From Picocystis sp. L7 (taxonomy: Eukaryota > Chlorophyta > Picocystophyceae > Picocystales > Picocystaceae), in assembly GCA_020975725.1 (NCBI GenBank), contig QXJR01000007.1, forward strand, positions 769,246 to 833,245: DNA of 64,000 nucleotides. Direction: 5' to 3'. The notes under the pieces are model-generated. The model was not told the DNA's origin and searched no databases. It saw only the letters and a program-made list of their open reading frames with translations. Below, one piece after another: positions 40,666 to 49,359 of this stretch. The stretch's first letter is position 1. Every line of letters starts with the position of its first letter. Made by a program: the position numbers and the translations under genes.

Positions 40666-43600
40666 CTCTCCCTCAGGACCTGTTTCATTGCTTGTTAACT
40701 CAGGTAACTGCACAAGTCCAATCTGCTTAACACTGGCACCAAATTTCTGAACACTGGTGGGTTTTGTGAGGAAATCTGCCAACATTTCTGTTGTTGGGCA
40801 ATATTTGAACTGCACCTCACGTCTCATTATCCTCTCACGGACGAAGTGGTGAGCAATGTCAATATGTTTTGTCCGCTGGATGGACTTAACATCATTCAGC
40901 ATCTTGATGCAGGCCTGGTTGTCACACTTCATGTTAACAGTGTGAATTTTGCCCCTGGAGTTAAGTCCGTTAATTAACCTCTTCAGCCAGAGGGCTTCTT
41001 TGACTGCTGCTGCTGCTGCTTGGTACTCTGCCTCTGCTGTGGAGGTAGATACGGTCTTCTGCATTTTGCTCTGCCAAGAGATTAAACTCCCATTCAGGAA
41101 GAATAGGTAACCTGTCCTGGATTTCCTTGTTAACTTGTCTGCTCCATAGTCTGCATCACAGTAACCAGTGAGGTTAAAGATATCAATATCTGCATCGAGA
41201 TCTTCTGAACTGTCATCGATACGATTTCCAAGAACCAGGCCCAGGTCCATTGTGCCTCTCAAGTACTTGAGCACTGACTTTGCTGCATTCATGTGCTCCA
41301 CACTTGGCTTGTCCATGAATCTTGACAAATGTGACACTGCATGACACAAATCTGGCCTGGTGGTGGTGGCCAAGTAGAGTAGTGAGCCCATGAGCACTTG
41401 GTAGGATTGTTGAGGGGCTGCAGGTTCATTCTCTAGTGCAGTAAAGTGGTATTCCAGAGGTACCTGCTTAACCCTGCAGTTTTCCATGTTGAACTGCTTA
41501 ATTAACTGCCTTATCTTCTCAGGCTCACTGAGTGTGAGGGTCCTGTTTTTTCTGTCCCTGTGAACCACCATGCCACAGAAGAAACTCACAGGTCCTAGGT
41601 CTCTGGCCTGGAATCTCTTGCAGATGCTCTCAATGACTTCTTCAATCATATGGATATCTTCTGCTGCAAGGAGTATGTCATCCACATAGATGCACAGGAT
41701 GCACTCCTTGCCTGTTTCTTCGTTAACTTTCTGTAAAATAGTGTCCTCCACTGGGTTAACTACGAATCCCAGCTCTGTAGTTAACATGTTGATGAGGTGG
41801 AGGAACCAGAGTCTTGGAGCCTGTTTCAGGCCATACAAACTCTTGTTGAGTTTGAGAGCCAGATGGCTGTTTCCATCTAATTCTTTCCCTTTGAGTCCAT
41901 CAGGTATCTGGATGTAGATAGGTTCATCCAATTCTGCATTTAAGAAGGCAGTTTTGATGTCCACCTGCCTGATTTCATAGTCCTTCAAGGCTGCATAAGT
42001 TAAGTAAACTCGCTGGGTTACCTTACCAGAGGTGGGGGCAAACACCTCCTGGTAGTCCAAACCCTCACGTTGCTCGAAGCCACGCACGCACAGGCGGGCT
42101 TTGTAGCGCTCCACGTCGCCACCACCGTCGCGTTTCACCTTGAAGACCCACGTGGTGGTGAGGGCCTTGCGTGCTGGAGGAAGCTCGGTGAGCGTCCAGG
42201 TCTCGTTGGCCACCAGCGAGGTAAGTTCTTCGTGGATGGCTTCTTTCCAGAGGTCGGCGTCCGATCTTCGCATTGCGTTTGCGAAGCCTGAGAATTCGTC
42301 GCTGACCATCCAATCGTCCTTGCAGGTGGTCTTCAAAGCTTTGCTGGAGCGAGGACGCAGGTTGTACCCATGCGTTGGGTTTGCTGGAGGTGCTGGACTG
42401 GCTGCTGGATTGGATGCTGGAGGTGAGGCTGGAGCCTGCAGCTGCATTGCTTGCTGGATGCCATGTGGAGATGGTGAAGAAGGTGCTTGAACATGCTGAG
42501 CACCTTCTCCATCATCTAGGATGCCTGCTGGATTGTCGTTTTCGCTGCTGCTGGACTGCTGAAGGCGTTGCAGGATTGCCGGAGTAGATTCTGGATTGCC
42601 CGTAGTTTGGGCAATGGCTTGGTTGGGTGGTGAAGAAGGTACTTGGCTTTGCTGAGCTCCTCCTTCATCACCTACATAACCAGGTTGAACAGGTGGAACC
42701 TGCTGGAGGGTTGCTGGTGGTTGCTGGCGAATGGACTGCTCGCTGCCGAAAGTTTGTGGAAATTCTGCACCTGCAGAATACACGGGACTCCTCTCCCCGT
42801 TTGGTGATCCCATAAGGTCCAAAGCGCTTGGATCCTGTGGAATCACTGAACCATCTGGACCGTAACTGGAGCGGAGTTCGGAGAGCTGAAGCTGCGGAGG
42901 CTCAGGGAAGAGTTCAGGGAGGACCTGACCTTCCAAATCTTGCTGACTTTGATTTGCTGCAGGTCCAGGAGTGCTCTCCACAAACTCCACATTTCTGCTG
43001 AGCACAATTTGGTCCTTTACAAGGACACGGTAAGTTGAGCTGTTTTCATAGCCCAAAAATGTTCCCTCGACTGACTTTGGTCCGAACTTTCCAATGCGTT
43101 TTTCTGCAGGTACGAGCACCCAAGCCTGACAACCGAATGTTCGCAGGTTGTCTAGGCTTGGTTGCTTGTTGGTCAGCAATTCAATTGGGCATTTTCCTTC
43201 TACTGATGCCTTCACGGGCAGTCGGTTTCGAAGGTAGTTGGCACATCGGATGGCCTCTCCCCAGAAGGTACGAGGCAACTTGGAGGACAGCAGCAACGCA
43301 CGCGCACTTTCGTTGAGTGTGCGGTGCAATCGTTCTGCTGCATTTTGCTGTGGTGTATACCCAGCAGTTGTTTCATGGGCTATGCCCTTTGATTGTAAGA
43401 ATTTTTTGAGTTCAGCATTCACAAACTCTGAACCTTGATCCGTTCGCACGGCTTTCACCGTCTGACCTGGGGAAACCTTTTCAAAGGTGTGTATCCCTTC
43501 CATGAGTGCACCTACCGCACTCGATTTGTTCGGCAGCAAGTACACCTGACTTGCTTTGCTGCCTTGGTCATAGATGGAGAGGTAATATCTGTGACCAGAT

Positions 43601-45057
43601 ATACTTTCTACCTCCATGGGACCTACCAGGTCAGCATACAAAAGGTTAAGTGGGGCATATTTGTATCCACTGGGTTTGTATGGTTTACTGCACTGTTTGG
43701 CCTGTATACAAGGGGTACAGGGGCAATCCAGTTTGTGGGGTAGACCCAAGAGCCGTAGTTTTTCCTCGCTGGCATGCCCCAGTCGTTCGTGCCAGAGTTG
43801 CGCTGGGGCAGAAAGGGCGAAAACGTTTCCGGGGCACAGGGGGGCGTCCAGGACCCTTCCTGCCAAGGAGATTCGACAGTGACCCTTCGAAAACTGGAAA
43901 TCGGCACCGGCTTCCATGGCTGCCTTGACCGAGATGAGGTTGTGCGCCAAACCAGGGATGAACAAGACATTCAGCAGTCGAATGTTTGTTCCATCTGGAG
44001 TTGTAATATGAACTGTCCCCTTGAATCGACTCGACAGCACAGTCCCGTCCGCGGTCATGATGTCTGAGATATGAAGGTCCGTGTTCCCTTGTTCAAGGAG
44101 ACCCAGATCTCCTGTCATGTGATAAGAGGCTCCTGAATCAATGATCCAGGGCTGAGATGGACCTCCTTCAATTTTGCTGGTGGTCTTGAGCATATTGCTG
44201 GCCTGATTGACCATAGAAAAGGCCATTCCATCGCAAGGGCTGTTGGTATCCAGGGGCGGTGTGTCGTTGAGACGGTCATTGGCTGTGGTGGTCAACAAAC
44301 TTGCTGCCTTCTCCCTTGCCCGTTTCTCTTGAAGTTTGTGGCAGTTGTCAACTGTGTGACCTTGCCTCTTGCAGTACTTGCAGAAAATCACCCTGTCCAG
44401 TGGTGAGGAGGTCTGTGAGCCACTATAGAGGCTCTTTGACCTGGAATTATGCAACTCATGCCGAATGAGTGCGTTTCGCACGAGATCCACGGTAGGTTCG
44501 ATGCCGTTGTTCTCCAGGACAGTGCACACAATATTGTAGCTTGGTGGAAGCCCAGAAAGAATGGCAATGGCCACAGCGGAGTCCGTAACGGGATTGCCGG
44601 TCTCCCGCAACATGTTGGCCAACTCCATGGCCCGGTTCACGTAGGACTCGATGTCCTCCACATCAAGTTTCCGAAGGTTGTGAAATTGCTTTTGAAGATA
44701 GATGGTTTGCTGAATAGACTTTTGTCTATAGAGATGCTGAAGCTTTGCCCACACTTGATGTGATGTTTCGCAATCGATCACATGTGGAAGGAGCTTGTTT
44801 GACACTCGAAGCAAAATTTTTGCTTTTGCTTTGGAAACCGAACTGAAATTCAATTTGTCTTGGTCGGTGAATTGAGTGGTGTCATCAGTGGAGTACACCG
44901 GTTCACTTTGAGTAACATCCCAAAGGTCAGAAATGACCAAGTTTGATTGCATGCGGACGGACCATGTGGTCCAATTGTGAGAGTCCAATTCTGGGACTCC
45001 GAAGTTGTCCACCATTGAGTTTGACATGGCTTCTGATCTCTCTTGGTGAGGCTTCAA
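40660..45057 (-). CDS. copia Gag-Pol polyprotein, intact
   Basis: One 1,465-codon frame carries all copia modules in order: a Gag helical region (NWTTWSVRMQSNLV early), a CCHC zinc knuckle (CKYCKRQGHTVDNCHK), an aspartic protease (WIDSGASYHMTGD), a GAG-pre-integrase HHCC-like segment (LWHERLGHASEEKLRLLG), an integrase core (VRTDQGSEFVNAEL and ETTAGYTPQQNAAER with D, D and E), a proline/glutamine-rich linker, reverse transcriptase (TWVFKVKRDGGGDVERYKAR, then CIYVDDILLAA) and RNase H (SRTGYLFFLNGSLISWQSK, STAEAEYQAAAAAVKEALWL). Integrase before reverse transcriptase defines the copia order. No stop or frameshift interrupts it, so it is probably competent. The last few codons run into the 3' LTR. 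Confidence 0.96.
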   Translation of the reverse strand: MKPHQERSEAMSNSMVDNFGVPELDSHNWTTWSVRMQSNLVISDLWDVTQSEPVYSTDDTTQFTDQDKLNFSSVSKAKAKILLRVSNKLLPHVIDCETSHQVWAKLQHLYRQKSIQQTIYLQKQFHNLRKLDVEDIESYVNRAMELANMLRETGNPVTDSAVAIAILSGLPPSYNIVCTVLENNGIEPTVDLVRNALIRHELHNSRSKSLYSGSQTSSPLDRVIFCKYCKRQGHTVDNCHKLQEKRAREKAASLLTTTANDRLNDTPPLDTNSPCDGMAFSMVNQASNMLKTTSKIEGGPSQPWIIDSGASYHMTGDLGLLEQGNTDLHISDIMTADGTVLSSRFKGTVHITTPDGTNIRLLNVLFIPGLAHNLISVKAAMEAGADFQFSKGHCRISLAGRVLDAPLCPGNVFALSAPAQLWHERLGHASEEKLRLLGLPHKLDCPCTPCIQAKQCSKPYKPSGYKYAPLNLLYADLVGPMEVESISGHRYYLSIYDQGSKASQVYLLPNKSSAVGALMEGIHTFEKVSPGQTVKAVRTDQGSEFVNAELKKFLQSKGIAHETTAGYTPQQNAAERLHRTLNESARALLLSSKLPRTFWGEAIRCANYLRNRLPVKASVEGKCPIELLTNKQPSLDNLRTFGCQAWVLVPAEKRIGKFGPKSVEGTFLGYENSSTYRVLVKDQIVLSRNVEFVESTPGPAANQSQQDLEGQVLPELFPEPPQLQLSELRSSYGPDGSVIPQDPSALDLMGSPNGERSPVYSAGAEFPQTFGSEQSIRQQPPATLQQVPPVQPGYVGDEGGAQQSQVPSSPPNQAIAQTTGNPESTPAILQRLQQSSSSENDNPAGILDDGEGAQHVQAPSSPSPHGIQQAMQLQAPASPPASNPAASPAPPANPTHGYNLRPRSSKALKTTCKDDWMVSDEFSGFANAMRRSDADLWKEAIHEELTSLVANETWTLTELPPARKALTTTWVFKVKRDGGGDVERYKARLCVRGFEQREGLDYQEVFAPTSGKVTQRVYLTYAALKDYEIRQVDIKTAFLNAELDEPIYIQIPDGLKGKELDGNSHLALKLNKSLYGLKQAPRLWFLHLINMLTTELGFVVNPVEDTILQKVNEETGKECILCIYVDDILLAAEDIHMIEEVIESICKRFQARDLGPVSFFCGMVVHRDRKNRTLTLSEPEKIRQLIKQFNMENCRVKQVPLEYHFTALENEPAAPQQSYQVLMGSLLYLATTTRPDLCHAVSHLSRFMDKPSVEHMNAAKSVLKYLRGTMDLGLVLGNRIDDSSEDLDADIDIFNLTGYCDADYGADKLTRKSRTGYLFFLNGSLISWQSKMQKTVSTSTAEAEYQAAAAAVKEALWLKRLINGLNSRGKIHTVNMKCDNQACIKMLNDVKSIQRTKHIDIAHHFVRERIMRREVQFKYCPTTEMLADFLTKPTSVQKFGASVKQIGLVQLPELTSNETGPEGEY
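40666..40675 (-). other. copia polypurine tract
   Basis: On the minus strand GAGGGAGAG abuts the TATTG start of the 3' LTR, as expected for plus-strand DNA priming. Confidence 0.75.
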
Positions 45058-45068
45058 GGCTCTTAACC

Positions 45069-45384
45069 TGTTGAAAGGATCTGCTGTTTAACCGCAAGGT
45101 TAACAGGCAGCGTTGGAGGACCTGGGTTCGTGAAGGTCCTTGGGAGTTCGGAGCACGGAGGTGCACGGAGGAGCGAGGTTGGAAAGAGTGTGTGGCATGC
45201 ATTCAAGGCGTGGCCCCTTGGGCCCTAATAGCCGCCACAATGCCTACGTGGCATTGTGGATAGGGTATCCTATCCACAGCCGCCGCCGAACGTGCGGCTG
45301 TCCTGGTCGGAAGGGACGACCTGCACGACCAGTCCCATAGAGAATAAACTCCATAGAACTGGTCCTGTACTTAACTTTTCAATA
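45069..45384 (-). repeat. copia 5' LTR
   Basis: 316 bp, apparently identical to 40350-40665. Its promoter would fire leftward, away from the neighbouring phosphatase gene, but its far edge lies 69 bases upstream of that gene's ATG. Confidence 0.93.
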
Positions 45385-45389
45385 GAAAC
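45385..45389. other. copia target-site duplication, right (GAAAC)
   Basis: Second copy of the 5-bp duplication. Confidence 0.93.
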
Positions 45390-45453
45390 CCTTCCCAGGA
45401 CAACGTAGGGACCACCCAGCACTGACGTGGATAGGAATCGTTGCACGTGGGAC

Positions 45454-46464
45454 ATGGAGGAAGGAGAGTGCGCACAAGGACCGGATGTGTGCGACAGGCC
45501 TCCGTTGCTCACGAGGACCTTGAGCAGGAAGTATGGGATCCCCAACCTCAGGGACCTGCATGAAGCGGGACACATGCTGAGGGAAGGCAGGCTCTTTCGT
45601 GCGTCCCAGGTCTTCAACGGTGGAAAACTCAAGCGACTGGGCATCAAAACCATCATCGACCTACGAACACCCGACATGGCGTGCAGGTCTGCGTACCAAA
45701 AGGTCAAGTCCTACCTACGCCTGCCGCTCAGCTTGGTCCCGGAAACGGTGATCAATCCGGACAGAAGGGCCGCTCCACACAGCTGTCCCGAATGCACAGG
45801 TCGCCTCGAGGCGAGCGTCGTGCACGCCAACTTGATCACAGGATACATTGGACTCAGCATCTTCTGGAAGCTGCCGAGATCTACCAAAGCCAGAGTATTT
45901 CGTAGCTTCTTCGCAAGGGAAGGACCGTCCGCCTTGATGGCCAGGGATGTGGCCAACAAAGAAAAGTTTGGGTTCTATGCCCTGTATGTTCTCATCCTAG
46001 AAAACTCCAAAAGGGGTGTTGCAAAGTGCATGAGAGTGTTTCTCTTCGAAGAAAACTTTCCAGTGCTTGTGCATTGTGTGCATGGCAAGGACAGGACAGG
46101 GATCATCATTGCCTTGCTCCTGCTCTTGTGTGGGGTGGATCGCAAGACCGTGGAAAAGGACTATGTCGTGTCTGAAGAACTACTGCAACAAAGCAAGGAT
46201 GCCAAAGAACTTCTTATGGCTGAGCACCTACAGCAGGACGTAGTGATGGCAGCTCCATTCGAAGTTATCTCCGACACCATCGATTACATTGAGAGGGTAT
46301 ACGGAGGTGCCAATGAATACTTGAAATCAACAGGGCTGACACACATGGAATTAAGCACAATAAGAATAAACCTCAGGAAGAGAATCGATGCGAAAGATGT
46401 CCTTGAAAAAATGCAAGGGCACTTGATGAACGAGGAGCCCCTTGTCTCTGCCCGTCTGAACTAG
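45454..46464 (+). CDS. Protein tyrosine phosphatase (Y_phosphatase3-like)
   Basis: The 336-residue protein has the cysteine phosphatase signature HCVHGKDRTG, with the nucleophile at about residue 208. It is preceded by the general-fold motifs GIPNLRDLHEAGHMLREGRL, FRASQVF and LKRLGIKTIIDLRTP that mark the atypical tyrosine-phosphatase group related to bacterial PtpB/Siw14-like enzymes. The HCxxGKDRTG loop (Lys-Asp after Gly) often indicates phosphoinositide or inositol-phosphate activity, so substrate is uncertain. A long helical insert with SIFWKLPRSTKARVFRSFFA separates the N-terminal fold from the active site. The start at 45454 is the first ATG. The fresh copia insertion has replaced the sequence upstream of -69. 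Confidence 0.85.
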   Translation: MEEGECAQGPDVCDRPPLLTRTLSRKYGIPNLRDLHEAGHMLREGRLFRASQVFNGGKLKRLGIKTIIDLRTPDMACRSAYQKVKSYLRLPLSLVPETVINPDRRAAPHSCPECTGRLEASVVHANLITGYIGLSIFWKLPRSTKARVFRSFFAREGPSALMARDVANKEKFGFYALYVLILENSKRGVAKCMRVFLFEENFPVLVHCVHGKDRTGIIIALLLLLCGVDRKTVEKDYVVSEELLQQSKDAKELLMAEHLQQDVVMAAPFEVISDTIDYIERVYGGANEYLKSTGLTHMELSTIRINLRKRIDAKDVLEKMQGHLMNEEPLVSARLN

Positions 46465-46675
46465 AACGTGGGTGATTTATTGTACAAGACATGGATCATC
46501 TCCACCTGACACACCGCCCACCTTGTTGAAGACTCGCCCAGGCACGCACTGGCTTTTTAGCTTTGTTTGAACGCCCATGAACATCTGCACAACACATGCA
46601 AACATTCCATTTGGACTGAGCTGCTGCTTGTGGTCGGTTGAAATTGGAACACCTTTGACACGTTTCCTCGTTTGC

Positions 46676-47191
46676 TCAATTCCCTTTCCCAGCTGGTTCG
46701 ATGCTCGCAATTAACCCATTTCCTCGCATGGCTTCGCAGATATCTTCCGCTTCTTGTTGACTGGTGGTGATCACGCATGCGATTCCGTTCACGTGCGCTT
46801 CCTGCATGATGTTCACGGCTGTGTCGACGGTCATTCCCGGTACGGTCTTCATGAGCACTTGCACGACGTATTCTCTACGATTGACGTTGTCGTTGTGCAG
46901 CATGACTCGGTAAAGCGGTGGCTTCTTCTTTTGTCTATTCTTATCTAAGTCCCGGTCCACATCTTTCCCCGGCAGGACAGGTGCAGGTCTGTCTAAGACA
47001 CCACCTCCGGATCCCAGGCCCTTGGGCGTCCACGTCGTCTTCCTTTGTCGCATCCTCCAGACGTCCGCACGGTACCGTATTGCCACATGGCGCTCATGTT
47101 TCACTGAACAAGGTCTATCCAAGGCACGAGTCCAGAATCTCGCGGGAAACGGCTTCGAAAGGCTACCTTGCACGCGCCCTGTGCTCTCCAT
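46676..47191 (-). CDS. CLPS: ClpS, N-end-rule adaptor of the plastid Clp protease
   Basis: The C-terminal ~80 residues are a complete ClpS core: PPLYRVMLHNDNVNRREYVV, VLMKTVPGMTVDTAVNIMQE, AHVNGIACVITTSQQEAEDI and a final EAMRGNGLIASIEP. The LHNDNxN motif binds N-degron residues and the MQEAHxNG helix forms the pocket. ClpS delivers substrates to ClpC/ClpP in the plastid stroma. The ~90-residue Arg/Ser-rich N-terminus is a plausible transit peptide. The start at 47191 (MESTGRVQGSLSK) is the first ATG of the frame. It is convergent with the phosphatase gene on the small host-gene island between the two retrotransposons. The frame is complete and looks functional. Confidence 0.92.
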   Translation of the reverse strand: MESTGRVQGSLSKPFPARFWTRALDRPCSVKHERHVAIRYRADVWRMRQRKTTWTPKGLGSGGGVLDRPAPVLPGKDVDRDLDKNRQKKKPPLYRVMLHNDNVNRREYVVQVLMKTVPGMTVDTAVNIMQEAHVNGIACVITTSQQEAEDICEAMRGNGLIASIEPAGKGN

Positions 47192-48227
47192 GCCTCCGTC
47201 GCGTGGGCGTGGTTCCCTCAACGACCCATCCAAGAAATCGTGGGTGCTACTGTCCCCGTGAAACGGACCCTAGCCAGGGAAGGCTGTTAAGATTGTTTCT
47301 CCTCTTAGTGTTAACTTCTGTACTCCTCTCACCGGTTGTGACGTGGTTGTGAACTGTTTCGCAATTTGTCTTTCGCTACTACGTGTGTTGTTTAATAGTT
47401 GTTTCTGTCCTTTCTTTAGTAGTACAGACCAAAGGAATCAAGTTAGGATGGTTTGGTTGCTGATAGGGGAATGGAGATGTGAAAGTGGTGTCTTCGTCAA
47501 AGTTCAGAATTACAAGTCATGCACTACGCTCTATAATAATCGCAGATGTTCGATTCCATCCAATGCTCTTGCATTAGTATACTTGACAGTTTTCGACAGT
47601 GGAATGTCGAATTCAATTGTTTGTTCGCGAACAATGTTGTTCGTCACTTCTCATGCCATCGTCAACGATCCACGTGCTGAGCTGGTGGTCGTCCCCTCCA
47701 TCCCTTTTGCAGGGTTGGTCTCGGAGGAGGAGCTGCAAACCCTAAACGAATTAACATTCGTTTCAACAGAGGCAATCCACTCGATGGAAATCTCACCTTT
47801 TTGGTCAACGTGGGTACAATGGAAGAAAACCAAACGGGAAATGTTCCCATATCAAGCTAGCTATCGATGGAATGAAGAGCAAACGTTGATAGCTCGCTGA
47901 ATGGAGAAGCAAGGGAAGAGATTACAGCAAATGATTGCCCTTCCGTGCACACGAATTCCACTCAAATCCGTTTCGAGCCCTGTTGGTTCAATCGCTATTC
48001 TTCTGCTTGAAGTGAGTACAACGGATGCGGGTAACACTTTCCGTCCAAGAGGGAGCTTGACAACCAAGAACGATGGTCCACCTTTAACTGTGTGAGTAAA
48101 GCAAAGTCGGAAGCAAGTGTAAGCGTACCGGAAAAGGCACTAGCGATGCCATCCGAAAAGTCCCTAGGGCGTGGAATGTTTCCAAGCACGAAAGCGATAG
48201 GGCAACTCTTTGGAATTCTTGCCAATG
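47192..48227. other. 1-kb stretch between ClpS and the gypsy element
   Basis: No gene is recognised except that the last ~130 bases (about 48100-48231), read on the minus strand, continue in frame with sequence on the far side of the gypsy element, so they are the left half of an interrupted open frame. Confidence 0.45.
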
Positions 48228-48231
48228 GACC
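48228..48231. other. gypsy target-site duplication, left (GACC)
   Basis: GACC precedes the left LTR and GACC at 56754-56757 follows the right LTR. Confidence 0.8.
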
Positions 48232-49332
48232 TGTTACAAAGTGTCCGTGAGGAGCACTTTTACACACGTTTCGCTCTGATGAGCTTCGAGCTTCCACGGG
48301 CGAAGGTGGGAGAGGCCGGTTGGGCCTTGAAGCGATTCCTTTCTTGTTCTCGCAAAGGGGGGGGGTCTTCGGCTCCCTAGCAAGAGGGACACCGCGAGAA
48401 AGCTTCCGGTGGTCTTCAAGAGCAGTTGGCGTGTGAAAAATGGCGCGCCAAGCTCGTGGGAGAGGCGACATGGCTCTCGATGGTCAAGCAAGTTCTCTCT
48501 ATTTCAAGGCAAGGGTGGCTCCCTAAGGGCCACCATAGGAGGGAGCGCTCCAAGCGGAGCTCCCTCTCAAACCAGCGGTTGCTGGTGGTCACGTGGACCC
48601 CGCGTCCCGATCGGACGGTTCAGCACTGAGCTTGTGATTCACCGAATCTATCCGGACAACATCCTCACCCTTCGTTGTCCCTTGAAAGATTCCGAAAGAT
48701 TCGCCCGTTGCTAGGTCCCTTTGTTGTCCGAATAGTCTTTCTCAGTGGGTTTTGGGTGAGAGAGATCGATAATTATCACCAGTAATTCACTACCTAGTAT
48801 TACAGTTCAACTCACGAGCGTGTGAGTCACAAACCAGGTTCCAAGTTTGACTATACGTGTGTTCCAACGGTTCCAGTTGCCGTGCTCTTCAGGTCTTCTC
48901 GTAGGCTCACGAGTCCAACACAGCAGCAAGCGTCCACACTTCTCTCTACCAATCCCTTCTGACACTCCACTGGAGTATATCAGGTGGGGGGCAGTGCAAC
49001 AGTCCCATGCACTACAAGCTACCTACCACTGCAGTCTTCTGTGACGGGGTGACCCAGTCCCTTCGATCCCTTCCGAGACTCGAAACCACCGGGGTGGGAG
49101 TATCTTCTCCGAACTGGGGTGACTCGAGTGAACCATCATGATTGTACCGAGATACAGCCAATTGACTAACACCCTTTCAGTCCCGGTTCTCCCGGGCAAT
49201 TCGTCGACTAATCGAGAGATTAGTCCGGGGGGATGTCCAATGAACTGATCAGCAGTTGGGGTCTTGTGTCTAACTGCTAGTGGTACAAAGAAGAGCATGG
49301 CTTCAAAGGAGTCAGGCTTACCCGGCGTAACA
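48232..49332 (-). repeat. gypsy 3' LTR
   Basis: 1,101 bp, almost identical to the right copy; TG...CA ends on either strand. Confidence 0.95.
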
Positions 49333-49342
49333 CTCTCCTGGC
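49333..49342 (-). other. gypsy polypurine tract
   Basis: On the minus strand AGGAGAG directly precedes the TGTTACG start of the 3' LTR. Confidence 0.65.
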
Positions 49343-49359
49343 TCCTGGCATTCAGCTCA

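Larger units (their letters stand above)
40350..45384 (-). mobile_element. Complete Ty1/copia LTR retrotransposon
   Basis: A 5,035-bp element flanked by the GAAAC duplication. Its two 316-bp LTRs (40350-40665 and 45069-45384) look identical base for base, and a single uninterrupted gag-pol frame lies between them on the minus strand. On that strand the LTR starts TATTG and ends CAACA, and a purine tract (GAGGGAGAG) directly precedes the 3' LTR. A possible primer site (GGTTAAGAGCC) starts right after the 5' LTR and loosely resembles the usual initiator-Met type. Identical LTRs and an intact frame imply a very recent insertion. The element ends 69 bases before the start codon of the tyrosine phosphatase gene. 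Confidence 0.95.

Noticed and set aside
48409-48714. 101-codon frame duplicated at ~55830-56135
   Set aside because: It lies inside both gypsy LTRs and its duplication is simply that of the LTR.
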